DNA from: Natrinema sp. SYSU A 869
GTDB lineage: Archaea > Halobacteriota > Halobacteria > Halobacteriales > Natrialbaceae
Length of the DNA stretch: 64,000 nucleotides
NCBI RefSeq assembly: GCF_019879105.1
Contig: NZ_CP082247.1
Coordinates: 372,001 to 436,000 of the forward strand
Reading direction: 5' to 3'
Numbering within the stretch: position 1 is the stretch's first letter; every line of letters starts with the position of its first letter. Position numbers and translations under genes: made by a program. Below the pieces are notes generated by a model. The model searched no databases. It saw only the letters and a list, made by a program, of their open reading frames with translations, and had not been told where the DNA came from. Positions 45,121 to 54,854 of the stretch are shown here, in pieces.

Positions 45121-48100
45121 ATGCAATATATTGACCGCAATACAGACACAAAACGTCTTCACAGCGACGTCAGCCCGCTCATCAGAGCGATGTTGGAAAA
45201 CCGGCAGGTCAGGTACGAGGACCAGGAGGAACCGCCGTTCGTAACAGATGCGATCAAATACGAACGCGAACGGCAAGCGCGGCGGCAGACCAGTCCATAC
45301 ACGGGCGATGATCGGTTCGTCGAGTCGATTATCGACGTGTTCGGGTTCAACCCGCTGGACTTTCAGGTGAACAGCTGGCAGACCGTCGACAGACTTGACC
45401 GACAACGGCGCGCAGACGGCGAGAGCAAGGCGGCCGTCTTCTCAGCACCGACTGGATTCGGAAAAACAGAAGCCTTCCTCGGTCCGCTATATCAACTGCT
45501 CCGTGAGGATCGACAGGATTCAGTCGCGATTGTCTACCCGCGGAAAGCACTTCTTCAAGACCAGCTCGGACGAATTCTCGAGCACATCCACTCGATCAAG
45601 GCGGACCACGGCGACCAGCTATCTGTCGGCTGCTACGTGGGGAATATGCCGTGGAAGCGTTCTGAAATCGGGTCCAAGAGTTTCTTCGATACAAAGGGGA
45701 GTGGACGACCACGCTTTACGCTCTGTAACTGCTGGTGTGGCGAGGAAGAGGAATCACACTCTTTCGAGTACCACGGGACTAACAAGTCGTATGTCGTCCG
45801 GTGTGAGAACGATCCGTCACACGAGTTCACTGATCGCGAACTGATCCTCTCGCGCAGCGACATGGTGTTCGACGACCCGCCGGACATCGTCCTGACGACG
45901 CTCGAATCGCTCGAGAACTTCGCGCACAAGCCTCACTACTCACTGGTTGATCAGTTCGACACCATCGTTCTGGACGAAGTTCATCTCAACACCGGCCTGC
46001 GCGGTGCACACGCGTCGAAGGTCATCCAGAACGTCGACGATATTTCCGACGATCCGCTGCTGTGGCTCGGCTCAAGCGCGACAATTGACGACCCCAAGCG
46101 GTTCGGCTCACAGCTATTTGGGCTCTCCCAATCCGCGGTCGAGACCACGAGCCCGCCTCAATCGGACTTCGATGATGATCACGACGACCACGAGCATTAC
46201 TACTTCATGCTCGCACCTGAGGACGGACCGGGTGTCTCCTCGATGGCTATCCAGCAATCGATGCTGTTGGGACACACGATGCTTGAGGACAAGAAGGGGC
46301 GGCGGAGCAAACAGCTCTCGTTCATCGACAGTATCTCTCAGATCAACCAGCAACGGGTCCAATTGGAGGATGCCGACCGCGAGAACGAGCTGTGGCAGTT
46401 CCACCGCGATCCCGACGGCGAAAACTGGGACACCGTCGCGGCGGAGATGGACCAACAGTTTATCGACGAGCCGCTCGATTTCATGCCGGTCTACTCCGAA
46501 CAGGGCTTCGACAGCGAGACGGCCGCGAACAGCGATACCTTGCTCTCGACGAATTTTCTCGAAGTAGGGATCGACGTCGGTGAAATCAAGATAATCACGC
46601 AACACCGGACACCGTGGAATCTCTCGTCGTTCCTACAGCGTGCCGGCCGGGCTGCACGAAAGCCAGGGATGGAGTCACATATCGCGGTCTACCTGTCAAA
46701 CCTAACTGGCGATGCTAACATGTTCTATCGGGCAGACCGGTTCCTCGGTTCCGATATTCGGACACCGCTAAACACGGATAATCCGGTCGTCGAGTGGATG
46801 CACGATCGGTTCAACCGGTACTACGAGCAGGTATCCGAGTTGGATGATGAACGCTTCCGGTCGAAACTCGACGAACACGCGACCTTCCTGAAACGATATC
46901 TCAAGGACGACCTCAAGTTCGATCGGTATTTCGAGATGCTCATCGACCCGAAGTCCTTCTTCGATACGGAGCTGGGCCTCGACGTACCCGCTGACCGGAT
47001 GCTCTCGGAACAGGTTGTCGATGACGTTCAACAACAGATCAGCGCATATCTCGACGAACAACACGACGATGTCTCCGATATCGAGGAGTACTTCGGAATG
47101 GAAGACGGGGAAATCGTCCGAGGTGCGGATGCGATTGATAGTTATATTCTCGAAGTTCAGGACCAGACACTGCGGGTCATAAACACGTTCACAGGACAGG
47201 TGACGGGCTTTGAGAGAACGCTCGAAACACACGATGCGAGTGGCTACGATAATCTCGTCGTAGAATTGAACCAGCAGTTAGCAGAAGCAAAGAACCGAGC
47301 ACAAATTCTTCCGTCAGGTGATGTTCACGAAACGGTCGCTCACTTCTCGTCACTACTCGCTGATCTATTCGGATTGACTGGGAAGTTGATGCAGTTACGT
47401 AATAGCGCCAACGACGCCGCAGAGAGGCCGATTCCACAAGTAAATCAGGACCGGCTGTCCGACCTGAACAACGCTGTCAATCAGCTCGAAACCCTCAGTG
47501 AGGACGACCGAATCCAAGAATACTACAAACTCGAAAAACAGATACACTACCTCCAGTCGGCCCTCGATGAGTTCGACTCGTATCTCGGCGGCAAGAACCC
47601 GCATAAGTCACTGTACAGGATCAAGGACCTCTTGCGCGGTGCGTACTATTTCGATCTGTACCTTCGGACCGATGGGCGCCAGCTCGCTGACGACGTTTGG
47701 TTCGTTCCACCGAATTACTTTGGGAGCGCCGGCCAGTTCGTCAAGGTATTCCGCGAAAGCGACGACCGAGAGCGACCCGAGGAATCCATCGACCAGGTCG
47801 TGAGCACGCTCGCTCCATATCGATCGGAGTATCAGTCCGAATCGGGTATGATGCAGGCGTTTCTCCCCAAAACGACCGTCACGGACGATGGCGTCGTGAT
47901 GGATTACACGAAACACGTAACGGGAGAAGAACGAGATGGTGTCCTCGTGCCGGACACGCTCCAATTGTCCGAGATCAAGGATCTGTCTGGAGATAGCGCT
48001 ATGGAAATTGTCCAGTACTGTCCCGAGTGCTTCCAGATCTTACCGGGAGATATCGACAGGTGTCTCCGACACGATCATCGCAAGTACGGAAAGATCCATT

Positions 48101-49212
48101 CCGAGCCACACGTCGATACCTCCGTTACCGATCGAACTCCGATCGAAACGACCGGGAATCTCATGCTTGCCGATCTCGAGGCGACGGTTTCGCTTGAAAG
48201 CGTGACCCTCGAGATAACGCCTGCCAAGTACTACGGTGACGAAATCGGTGTTGCGTACGACTCGGACAGTGATCGATTCACGCAGGAAATCGAAAGTCCC
48301 GAAGCCCCGCTTGGGTTTACCACACGGACGCGAGGATTGGTATACGACATGACGTCGTTCATCGACGGCCTCGAGGAGAAGGTTGGAAACTACGTGCAAC
48401 GGTACAAAGACCTCGAGGACGACGGAGACTTCGAACATCTAGCTTACCACACGGCGGCACACTTCTTCCTGCAGTTGGTAACTGACATCAGCAGCGTCAA
48501 CAACCAGCGTGTCTTCTACGGCTTCGATCGTGACGCCGGCGAAGTTTACGTCTTCGAACGAACGGAGGGCGGTCAGGGTATCGTCGATCTCGTGTACGAC
48601 GAACTCCGAACCGACCCAGGAAGTGTGCTCGAGTCGATGAATCGACTCCTGTACAACGAACAAGTCATCGGCGAGCGGCTGTGGGCTCAGAGCACCTTCA
48701 TCGACGCGCTCCCCACTGAAGAGACGAGCGTAGCGACCGTCCGGCCGATTATCGAGGATTCTCTGGGAACTCCCTTCGACTCGGTCATCGACCGGGTTAC
48801 CGAAGAAATCATCTCGACGATCGACCGTGCCCGCCAGTTCGCTGGCGACGAGGGTATCACGGTGACCGATGCCTACGAACTCAAACACATCGTCGCAGAC
48901 GCACAGGTTGCTGGCGAAGACGGATTCCCCAGCGACGCTGTCACCGAACACGACGCGACGGTCTCCGACGTTGATCGGGTCGAGACCGCATTTTACTCAC
49001 CGGACATCGACGGCTGTGTCGAGAACCTCCACATCACGGAGTGTATCGCCGCTGGCGATCAGAGCGAGACGCTCAGCTACGTTGTCCTCGAGGCACTTCG
49101 GAATTATCTGACTGGGACCGTCCCAGCTGAGGAGGCCGCCGAAGAAATGTTCGACCGCGAACTACCCCCAGGAGGTGAGATCGATGGTACGAGCATTTTC
49201 CTTGACTTCTGA
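45121..49212 (+). CDS. dpdJ: DpdJ-like helicase
   Basis: A 1363-residue SF2 helicase. Walker A is FSAPTGFGKTEAFLG (about residues 106-120), Ia IVYPRKALLQDQLGR, motif II TIVLDEVHLNTG (DEVH, about 283), III WLGSSATI, and the C-half has LSTNFLEVGIDVGEI and LSSFLQRAGRAARKP (about 505). Cysteines at CNCWCG (about 201) and CPECFQILPGDIDRC (about 965) could bind zinc. The last third has the layout of a DUF1998-like tail (VYVFERTEGGQGIVDLV). It is followed by a PLD-type nuclease with which it overlaps by 29 nt, the dpdJ-dpdK arrangement. The likely role is a translocase that delivers non-modified DNA to the nuclease. Confidence 0.75.
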   Translation: MQYIDRNTDTKRLHSDVSPLIRAMLENRQVRYEDQEEPPFVTDAIKYERERQARRQTSPYTGDDRFVESIIDVFGFNPLDFQVNSWQTVDRLDRQRRADGESKAAVFSAPTGFGKTEAFLGPLYQLLREDRQDSVAIVYPRKALLQDQLGRILEHIHSIKADHGDQLSVGCYVGNMPWKRSEIGSKSFFDTKGSGRPRFTLCNCWCGEEEESHSFEYHGTNKSYVVRCENDPSHEFTDRELILSRSDMVFDDPPDIVLTTLESLENFAHKPHYSLVDQFDTIVLDEVHLNTGLRGAHASKVIQNVDDISDDPLLWLGSSATIDDPKRFGSQLFGLSQSAVETTSPPQSDFDDDHDDHEHYYFMLAPEDGPGVSSMAIQQSMLLGHTMLEDKKGRRSKQLSFIDSISQINQQRVQLEDADRENELWQFHRDPDGENWDTVAAEMDQQFIDEPLDFMPVYSEQGFDSETAANSDTLLSTNFLEVGIDVGEIKIITQHRTPWNLSSFLQRAGRAARKPGMESHIAVYLSNLTGDANMFYRADRFLGSDIRTPLNTDNPVVEWMHDRFNRYYEQVSELDDERFRSKLDEHATFLKRYLKDDLKFDRYFEMLIDPKSFFDTELGLDVPADRMLSEQVVDDVQQQISAYLDEQHDDVSDIEEYFGMEDGEIVRGADAIDSYILEVQDQTLRVINTFTGQVTGFERTLETHDASGYDNLVVELNQQLAEAKNRAQILPSGDVHETVAHFSSLLADLFGLTGKLMQLRNSANDAAERPIPQVNQDRLSDLNNAVNQLETLSEDDRIQEYYKLEKQIHYLQSALDEFDSYLGGKNPHKSLYRIKDLLRGAYYFDLYLRTDGRQLADDVWFVPPNYFGSAGQFVKVFRESDDRERPEESIDQVVSTLAPYRSEYQSESGMMQAFLPKTTVTDDGVVMDYTKHVTGEERDGVLVPDTLQLSEIKDLSGDSAMEIVQYCPECFQILPGDIDRCLRHDHRKYGKIHSEPHVDTSVTDRTPIETTGNLMLADLEATVSLESVTLEITPAKYYGDEIGVAYDSDSDRFTQEIESPEAPLGFTTRTRGLVYDMTSFIDGLEEKVGNYVQRYKDLEDDGDFEHLAYHTAAHFFLQLVTDISSVNNQRVFYGFDRDAGEVYVFERTEGGQGIVDLVYDELRTDPGSVLESMNRLLYNEQVIGERLWAQSTFIDALPTEETSVATVRPIIEDSLGTPFDSVIDRVTEEIISTIDRARQFAGDEGITVTDAYELKHIVADAQVAGEDGFPSDAVTEHDATVSDVDRVETAFYSPDIDGCVENLHITECIAAGDQSETLSYVVLEALRNYLTGTVPAEEAAEEMFDRELPPGGEIDGTSIFLDF
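49171..49178 (+). promoter_or_regulatory. Strong ribosome binding site for dpdK
   Basis: GGAGGTGA, a full Shine-Dalgarno sequence inside the end of dpdJ, 5 nt before ATG 49184. It decides the dpdK start over the upstream in-frame codon at 49175. Confidence 0.75.
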
Positions 49213-49642
49213 GAGCCTGCGATACTTCATCGGCTACACGCTGTTGCACGCCCGTCGAGCAGTCATCGTCTCGCCGTGGTTGAGTGACGTGGAACTGCGG
49301 TTCCCGGTGAACGAACACCTCGACGACCGCCGGATGGGGATGCTCGATGCCATTGATGAACTCCCCAATACGGATGTGACGCTGATCATTCGCGAGGGCG
49401 AGGATCACAATGATTTCATCCGCAATCGGCTTCCTCAGGGCGTGTCGTTGCTCGAGATCGATGATCTCCACGCGAAGGTCGTCGTTTGTGACGAATTTGC
49501 CTACCTCGGGTCGGCCAACATCACCAGAGGCGGACTTGCCCTTAACCGAGAAGTCTGCGAGATAATCGAAAACGAGTACGAGGACGCCATCACCTACGTC
49601 AGCGAGGAATTGGATATCACCCTCCCGCGCGACCAGCCCTGA
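49184..49642 (+). CDS. dpdK: DpdK-like phospholipase D-family nuclease
   Basis: A 152-residue protein with one HKD motif, H96-A-K98-x4-D103, followed by YLGSANITRGG (G109, S110, N112). Single-HKD proteins of this size work as dimers and can cleave DNA, as in Nuc or DrmC. In dpd clusters DpdK is the PLD-type member, proposed to cut DNA lacking the 7-deazaguanine base. It overlaps dpdJ and has its own strong ribosome binding site. It is the last gene of the plus-strand operon. Confidence 0.85.
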   Translation: MVRAFSLTSESLRYFIGYTLLHARRAVIVSPWLSDVELRFPVNEHLDDRRMGMLDAIDELPNTDVTLIIREGEDHNDFIRNRLPQGVSLLEIDDLHAKVVVCDEFAYLGSANITRGGLALNREVCEIIENEYEDAITYVSEELDITLPRDQP

Positions 49643-50141
49643 CCGCGTTCTGCCGGTCACGCCTGCCGTCGCGCCGTTCCCCCGTGAGGACCCAACGGTA
49701 ACGGACCGTCGAGGCGATCAACAGAACACATCACAAGTCGGCAACCTCGAGGGCTGGAAAGCGACTCCCGCTCCTCAAGGGACTTCCTCTGTCGACCTGC
49801 GTAGCGACCGGACACACTTCGGCGTGGGCCAGGATATTGCCATCCCGACCACGACTACCGTTTCTTTCCCCACACCACCTTGCCCTACCGTTTCACCAAC
49901 CAATTATCGATCACCACAGCCGTCGCCGCCTCGAGCGCTCGGTCAGATGCCGCCCCGCACCAGACGTTTTCGCTTCTCTTTTTCTTCTTCGGAGCTGTCG
50001 TTGTGGGAGTCGGCCAGAAGCCGTTCGCCGTTGACATCGTGGATGATTTTCGTCATTCTTGCTCACCGGGTACGCCCTTGCCGCAAGGGCACTGACCCGA
50101 GTGACTCCATCACAGTTAAATTGATAACGAGAATTGGGCTG
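49643..50141. other. Gap after the Dpd-type operon
   Basis: About 500 bp between convergent operons. Short frames on the plus strand are proline/serine-rich and unlike real proteins. A CCCTTGCCGCAAGGG hairpin near 50071-50086 could end transcription. No gene is seen. Confidence 0.4.
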
Positions 50142-50825
50142 CTACTCGCTTGGTTTGGTTGACGCTGGATCAACGAGGACATCTTCCGGTCGCGTAATCT
50201 GCAGAATCCACTCGGGCCCCTGCTCGTCCGCAAGCACGTCGTTGATGCGGTCTGCATGCTGAAAGAGGTCATCATCGTCGAGCGTCACCAAAACGCCTGA
50301 GCCGCCGTCAGCGGCCCAAGATCCCGCATCAGTTACGACATTGGTGTCAGCGTCGTGATCGAGCACGTCGTTGATCGCAAATCGGAGCCCAAGTGGCGGC
50401 ATGGGATCGATCACAGTACCTTCCAGCGCCGATTCTAAGTGTTCGACACGGTGCTTCACCGCTCTGACGAACTGGCGGAGACGACGAAGGATCTCCCGCC
50501 GATCATCGAGTCCGGCGAGTTGTCCTTGCAGGTTACGAACGTGTCTCGTGTCATTACCACCAAAGTAGGTCCGCCTGTCATTGGAATCGTACTCCTCGAT
50601 TTTCTGTTCCGTTTCCAGAAGAAAGTCGACCATATCTTCGTAGATATCACGGCGGCGGGCGACGACATTTCTCAGTTCCTCGAGAACAGTCTCACTGACG
50701 ATGAGGGTGACTGATGTTGACGTCACGAGAGCCGTTGCATGGTCGGGCTCCCACTCTCGCTGGACGAAGTTCAGCAGGATACACGTGTCGGCGAAGACTT
50801 CTGTCGTTGATGCTTTGCCTGCCAT
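50142..50825 (-). CDS. PIN-domain nuclease
   Basis: A 227-residue protein. The front VFADTCILLNFVQ carries the first PIN acid (Asp13), SETVLEELRNV carries the second acidic site, and NVVTDAGSWAADGGSGVLVT with LDDDDLF gives the C-terminal acids of the fold. PIN proteins cleave RNA (toxins) or DNA flaps. It starts 4 nt after the stop of the SocA-like gene on the same strand, so the two form a bicistronic pair next to the Dpd-type operon. It could be a toxin-antitoxin-like unit or an accessory nuclease. Confidence 0.7.
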   Translation of the reverse strand: MAGKASTTEVFADTCILLNFVQREWEPDHATALVTSTSVTLIVSETVLEELRNVVARRRDIYEDMVDFLLETEQKIEEYDSNDRRTYFGGNDTRHVRNLQGQLAGLDDRREILRRLRQFVRAVKHRVEHLESALEGTVIDPMPPLGLRFAINDVLDHDADTNVVTDAGSWAADGGSGVLVTLDDDDLFQHADRINDVLADEQGPEWILQITRPEDVLVDPASTKPSE

Positions 50826-50828
50826 TAA

Positions 50829-51950
50829 TCACTCCAAGTATTGGTCTGCGAGAGAAGCAATGGTCTCAGTTACGTCGTCGTTCGAGACTGTGTAGTCAGT
50901 ATAGTCGGGTCGAAGACCAGCAGCAGCCAGTTCGCGCTCAAATTGGTCGGCTGCGCGATCGAGTTCGGCTTCGAAGTCGGCAAGTCGATCTTGGTGGCGA
51001 GCACGCAGCGAGTCCGCTGAGGGACCGGTAGCGGTCTCCTGCGAAATGACGAGACAGGGATACCGCCAGACGTAGTAGTAGAAAAACTCCTGCATCGAGC
51101 GGATGACTGCCAGATGCTCCTGCTCGAGCGATGCTGATTCGCGGTCAGTGAGCATCATCAGCCCGTCTTCGATGAGATCGGTGCCGCGGACGAAGCCGTC
51201 GAATGTCGCCGATAGCGAGTCTGACGATCGGATCGTACAGTGGAGGTCGGAGATATCAAGACTAGTAGACTTCGCGATATCGTCGATAGACTGGGCTGTC
51301 TGCTCATCGTCAAGGTGAGCGGCGACAATCGTTTCAACCTCGCGCAGTCGGGTTCGGAGATGTGTACTCTGTACGTAGAAATCTCGATACGCGGGTGGTG
51401 CGTGATCGAGATAGAAGTTCTGGAGGAACCGCATCGTATTCTGGTACCACACGTCCGGGATCGTCGAGGTATAAAAGTCGATAATTTCACCTCGCCTATC
51501 GCCGAATTCCTCCGAAGACGGCGTTGGGTCTGGGTCCGGTTCCGAGTCTGTTTTATCGGAGAACAATACTGGATCTATGGGCTCTACGCCCGAGTGATGG
51601 GACGGCTGTATCCCGGAGTCATCGATGGATTCGACGATTTCATCGAGCGTCCCGACTGATTGGTCGGCTGGCGCAGCGTCGTCCGTCGGCTCGTCTGGAC
51701 TCGGAAGCTCGTCGAACGCCGACTCGAGTCCTGACGGCGTGACGGGGTCACTAGGGACAACTGCACCAGCGAGGTACCAGCTGTATGTGAGCGGGAGGTT
51801 GAACTCGTCGACTGCGAGGTAGAGTAACTTCTGGAGTTTCGTCTTGGTCGCGTACTTAGGATCGATGTCCTCGAGGCGATCCATCGCCGTTGCGATGCAC
51901 TCGAGCAGTTCGTCGACGAGCGCGTGTTCCTCCGTTGAAAGCTGTGCCAT
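50829..51950 (-). CDS. SocA/DUF4065-like partner of the PIN nuclease
   Basis: A 373-residue protein. Near the N-terminus ATKTKLQKLLYLAVDEFNLP, then LTYSWYLAGAVV, resembles the Panacea (SocA, DUF4065) antitoxin domain (KLQKLLYxAxxxxL...Y.W..GPv). A Pro/Ser/Asp-rich linker (about 75-150) and a long helical C-domain follow. Panacea domains neutralise many unrelated toxins and are sometimes fused or paired with effectors. Directly upstream of the PIN gene with a 3-nt gap, it could be an antitoxin or sensor. The match is to a short segment, so confidence is moderate. Confidence 0.55.
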   Translation of the reverse strand: MAQLSTEEHALVDELLECIATAMDRLEDIDPKYATKTKLQKLLYLAVDEFNLPLTYSWYLAGAVVPSDPVTPSGLESAFDELPSPDEPTDDAAPADQSVGTLDEIVESIDDSGIQPSHHSGVEPIDPVLFSDKTDSEPDPDPTPSSEEFGDRRGEIIDFYTSTIPDVWYQNTMRFLQNFYLDHAPPAYRDFYVQSTHLRTRLREVETIVAAHLDDEQTAQSIDDIAKSTSLDISDLHCTIRSSDSLSATFDGFVRGTDLIEDGLMMLTDRESASLEQEHLAVIRSMQEFFYYYVWRYPCLVISQETATGPSADSLRARHQDRLADFEAELDRAADQFERELAAAGLRPDYTDYTVSNDDVTETIASLADQYLE

Positions 51951-52141
51951 TAATCCAGTCTCCGAAACAGGCGTTGTTCCAACAAGCGCGACTGCACGTT
52001 AAATATCTTGATAGTGGTGTCGCCGAACAACAAGCCATTGCGGAGAACCACCAGGACGGCTCAGTAGTTGGCAGATCGTAGTGAACGGTTATTCCAAAAC
52101 GTATTGATATGATTCAAGTATGTCCGCTCGGACGCCCGTCT

Positions 52142-52798
52142 ATGTGCCCACCGATCAACGTCGCGTTCTGGACGACGTTTTACGAGACATATGAAGACCC
52201 CGACCGGACGTACCACAACGCTATCGCCGCCACAGATGACATTGTCGAGCGCGCAGCGCGGCTCTGGGACTGGAAGGACCTCGGCCGCGGGGTTGACTTC
52301 GAGTCGGTTCGTCCCATCCTCGAAACGACAGCCGTTGACTCGTCTCTCAAGCGCGAGCCGGCTGCAGCCGTGGATTCCTTCGGTCGAACCCTCGTCGAAT
52401 CCGGTGCGCTCGCGAACGCAACGGTCGTCACGCCGGCGTTCATCCTTCATCTCGCGGATAGTGATCCCAACGAATACTCGGTCCGCTTTCCAATTTTCGA
52501 CGCACGTGTCTGGACTGCATTCGTCTTCCTCTCTGGACGGCGGTCGGGGTCGGACACCCTCCCTGTAGGTGCGACAACCTCCGCGAGAAAGTACGGCGAG
52601 TTCGTTAATTTCTTCGATCGGACGCTTCCTGACGATACGGCGGGCCGAACCTACGAGCGGGCGCTCTTCAGATTCGGGTCGTACATCAGTAACGTCCCGG
52701 AAACGGAGATTAGCGAAATCCGCACGCATCTGAATGGCCTCGAGGCAGCGGTCGACCAGTATGCGGACTCGACCGCTAACTATCTCATCGAAATGTGA
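52142..52798 (+). CDS. Hypothetical protein next to the PIN pair
   Basis: About 218 residues from ATG 52142 (MCPPINVAFWTTFYETYEDP); an earlier in-frame ATG at 52109 is possible. It is a helical protein with RYPxxD-like block FPIFDARVWTAFVFLSGRR, a pattern seen in some DNA-glycosylase-like and phage-related helical proteins, but no HhH is visible. It is divergently oriented to the PIN pair, about 190 nt away. The role is unknown; the location at the edge of the defence locus makes a defence link possible. Confidence 0.55.
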   Translation: MCPPINVAFWTTFYETYEDPDRTYHNAIAATDDIVERAARLWDWKDLGRGVDFESVRPILETTAVDSSLKREPAAAVDSFGRTLVESGALANATVVTPAFILHLADSDPNEYSVRFPIFDARVWTAFVFLSGRRSGSDTLPVGATTSARKYGEFVNFFDRTLPDDTAGRTYERALFRFGSYISNVPETEISEIRTHLNGLEAAVDQYADSTANYLIEM

Positions 52799-53185
52799 CG
52801 AAGAGATTTCTCTCTGGCTGGTGTCTACTCGCAATTACAGCCAGTCGAAGTTGATTGTGATTAATGGGTGACCAGATATCGAATTGGACTGGGATGGCTC
52901 TGGCGTTCGATTAACAATTTAAGTACCCCCGGCTGTCTCCACGGGTACCGAACGAGATTTGGCCGGACGAACGGACAAACTACCGGAACGTATAATATCC
53001 CAACGTGACATAGTACAATTACTTGCGCCCCGGCGTTCGCCCGCCGGAACGGATTGTTGGCACCGTCGATTCAACCAAACCGTGCTCGCGCGGCCGCTCT
53101 CCGGCTCTCAGCCGGCAGCGGTGAGTCTATAGTTTCGCCTACCAGCGACGGCCAGCGGCTGCGTAGCGTTCACTTTTCCCAACAC
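52799..53185. other. Intergenic region upstream of the second tfb
   Basis: About 390 bp without a convincing gene. It contains AT-rich promoter-like GAACGTATAATATCCCAACG near 52995 and GC-rich stems (CGGCTCTCAGCCG). The tfb transcript probably starts here. Confidence 0.4.
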
Positions 53186-54121
53186 ATGTCCTCTCGCCAA
53201 CAGTCCACAGCAGAGCGTGTCGAATCCGAAACCACGTCAACTGACGAGCCGTCAATCTGCGACGCCGACAAGGTTTCCGCCGATGAGTTCGATACAACTT
53301 CAACCTGCGTTGAATGCGGCGAGCAGTCCTTCACACAGAGCAAAGCGGGCGAGTGGTACTGTGACTCTTGTGGGGCTGTTCACACGGGAACCGAACTCGA
53401 GCGCAGCGAACCTGGATGGACGCCCCGAGACCAGCGTCGGACCGGCCCTGCCACGTCGATCACGCGCGTTAGTGTCGGGACCAAAATCGGACACGACGGT
53501 AATGCAGAAGCCTCGTTTTGGGCACAGTACAACACCCGCCTGAGTCACGAGAACCAGACGCTCCGTCACGGGCTCCGCGAGCTCCGCGCGCTGGCGAATG
53601 CGCTCGAGGCTACTGAAACCCTCACCGAACAGTCAGCCTACCGCTTCCGCCGCGCGGCTGAAAAGGGACTACTCGTTGGTCACTCGCTCGAAGCGATGGC
53701 GGCTGCTTGCATTCATGTGACTGCGCGTGAACACCACGTTCCGTTTCCACTTCAGCAGATTGCAGATGTCTCACCGGTCGACCTCGATGATATCAAAACC
53801 ACGGTCAGCAAACTCCTGCGGGAGTTTGACCTCCAGGTCGCGCCACCCCTTCCGACAGCGTTCCTCGAGCGCTTCGCCTCCGAGGTGGATCTCTCGAATG
53901 AGATTCGACGACGTGCCCTTCAGCTCGCTGACGCCATGATTGAGGACGGGGAACACGTGGGACAGAGTCCGACCGGGTTCGCGGCAGCAATACTATACGG
54001 TGCAGCAAAGGATTGCGAGGTCGATATCACGCAGAAGGAACTCGCGTCTATCGCGTTCGTTAGTGTCGTGACGCTGTCGCGTCAATGGCAGACGGTTCAG
54101 ACGTATCTCGATAATGCATAG
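53186..54121 (+). CDS. tfb: Transcription initiation factor TFB
   Basis: About 311 residues from ATG 53186 (MSSRQQSTAERVES); the longer upstream frame is not protein-like. The zinc ribbon is CVECGEQSFTQSKAGEWYCD plus SCG, followed by the linker region with GWTPRDQRRTGPATSITR. Cyclin-like repeat 1 has YRFRRAAEKGLLVGHSLEAM AAACIHVTAR and repeat 2 has LADAMIEDGEHVGQSPTGFA AAILYGAAK. It differs clearly from the TFB at 19457, so the two are not recent copies and may serve different promoters. It sits just outside the integrase relic, possibly as cargo of the integrated element. Confidence 0.92.
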   Translation: MSSRQQSTAERVESETTSTDEPSICDADKVSADEFDTTSTCVECGEQSFTQSKAGEWYCDSCGAVHTGTELERSEPGWTPRDQRRTGPATSITRVSVGTKIGHDGNAEASFWAQYNTRLSHENQTLRHGLRELRALANALEATETLTEQSAYRFRRAAEKGLLVGHSLEAMAAACIHVTAREHHVPFPLQQIADVSPVDLDDIKTTVSKLLREFDLQVAPPLPTAFLERFASEVDLSNEIRRRALQLADAMIEDGEHVGQSPTGFAAAILYGAAKDCEVDITQKELASIAFVSVVTLSRQWQTVQTYLDNA

Positions 54122-54194
54122 ATATAGAGGCTAACAACCCTCGATGATGCAATAGTTAGAGGTTTTACCTCGAGTTCGTCTTACGTTTTTCTCT

Positions 54195-54740
54195 CGAATT
54201 TGGGGCAGGGATTTAGTTCAGGTAGTTAGTCTCGAGGTCGTCCCAGTTCTCTCAGTCGTACACCAGAGGCGGATTGGTGTCAACTGAGACGAGCGCGGTC
54301 GCCTAGGTCCGTCGGAGATCAGAAACCCGGGGTGATCTCATCTAGCGTCTCCCGTCTCGTCGCGCAACTGGTCGGCCGCCGATCGAACCCACCGGCGAAG
54401 TGATTCGAGTACTTATGATCTCGACGCGCGACGAGCTGGTCGGCGCATCACGCACGTCGTCGACAGTCCGGATGGTCGTCGCGAAATCTCGCGGGACCGG
54501 CGTCTCACGGAACCTGTCACCTTTCCCGTACTATACTTGAAGCATGGTCCCGGCGTCGGTATCGACGACGTCCTCGGGAGCCACGTCGAGAATCTCGTGT
54601 GAGCAAAGCCTATATCGCGCGCCGAGTACGAACGTGATTTGCTGCTGAGTTCCGTCGGCAGTCTCGAGCAACTGTTTGACTTCGTTCTGGCTGAGCCAGA
54701 CCTTCATATCGTCGCGGTTCTCGTGCTGTTTCAGATTTAT
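54195..54740 (-). pseudogene. Decayed copy of the tyrosine integrase
   Basis: The minus strand reads NLKQHENRDDMKVWLSQNEV, then HEILDVAPEDVVDTDAGTML and ETPVPRDFATTIRTVDD. This is closely related to the integrase at 62044-62631 (NLQQHKQRDDMKVWLSQTEV, HEVLNVAPDDVVDTDAGTML). The start codon is ATA instead of ATG (54740). Trp codons have become stops (LQV-stop-YGKG where the intact gene has LRVWHGKG; RRT-stop-AT where it has RRTWAT), and there is at least one frameshift. It marks the left end of an older integrated element, oriented opposite to the intact copy. Confidence 0.85.
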
Positions 54741-54854
54741 AGTGTCTGGGTTGCCTGCATCCCGGACAAGAACGGGGAGAAATCTAGTTCTTTCGGTAGT
54801 GCTTGAGGGGAAGATCGGGGTGAATCTGTCCGAGACTACCTGACGTTCCGGACG

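Noticed and set aside
34803-49642. A canonical DISARM system
   Set aside because: DUF1998-type helicases and a PLD protein are present, but there is no DISARM DNA methyltransferase, and the DpdA/G/H/J/K-like genes explain the set better.
52142-52798. Assignment of this gene as an OGG-type DNA glycosylase
   Set aside because: One block (FPIFDARVW) is suggestive, but the helix-hairpin-helix and catalytic Lys/Asp pattern were not found.
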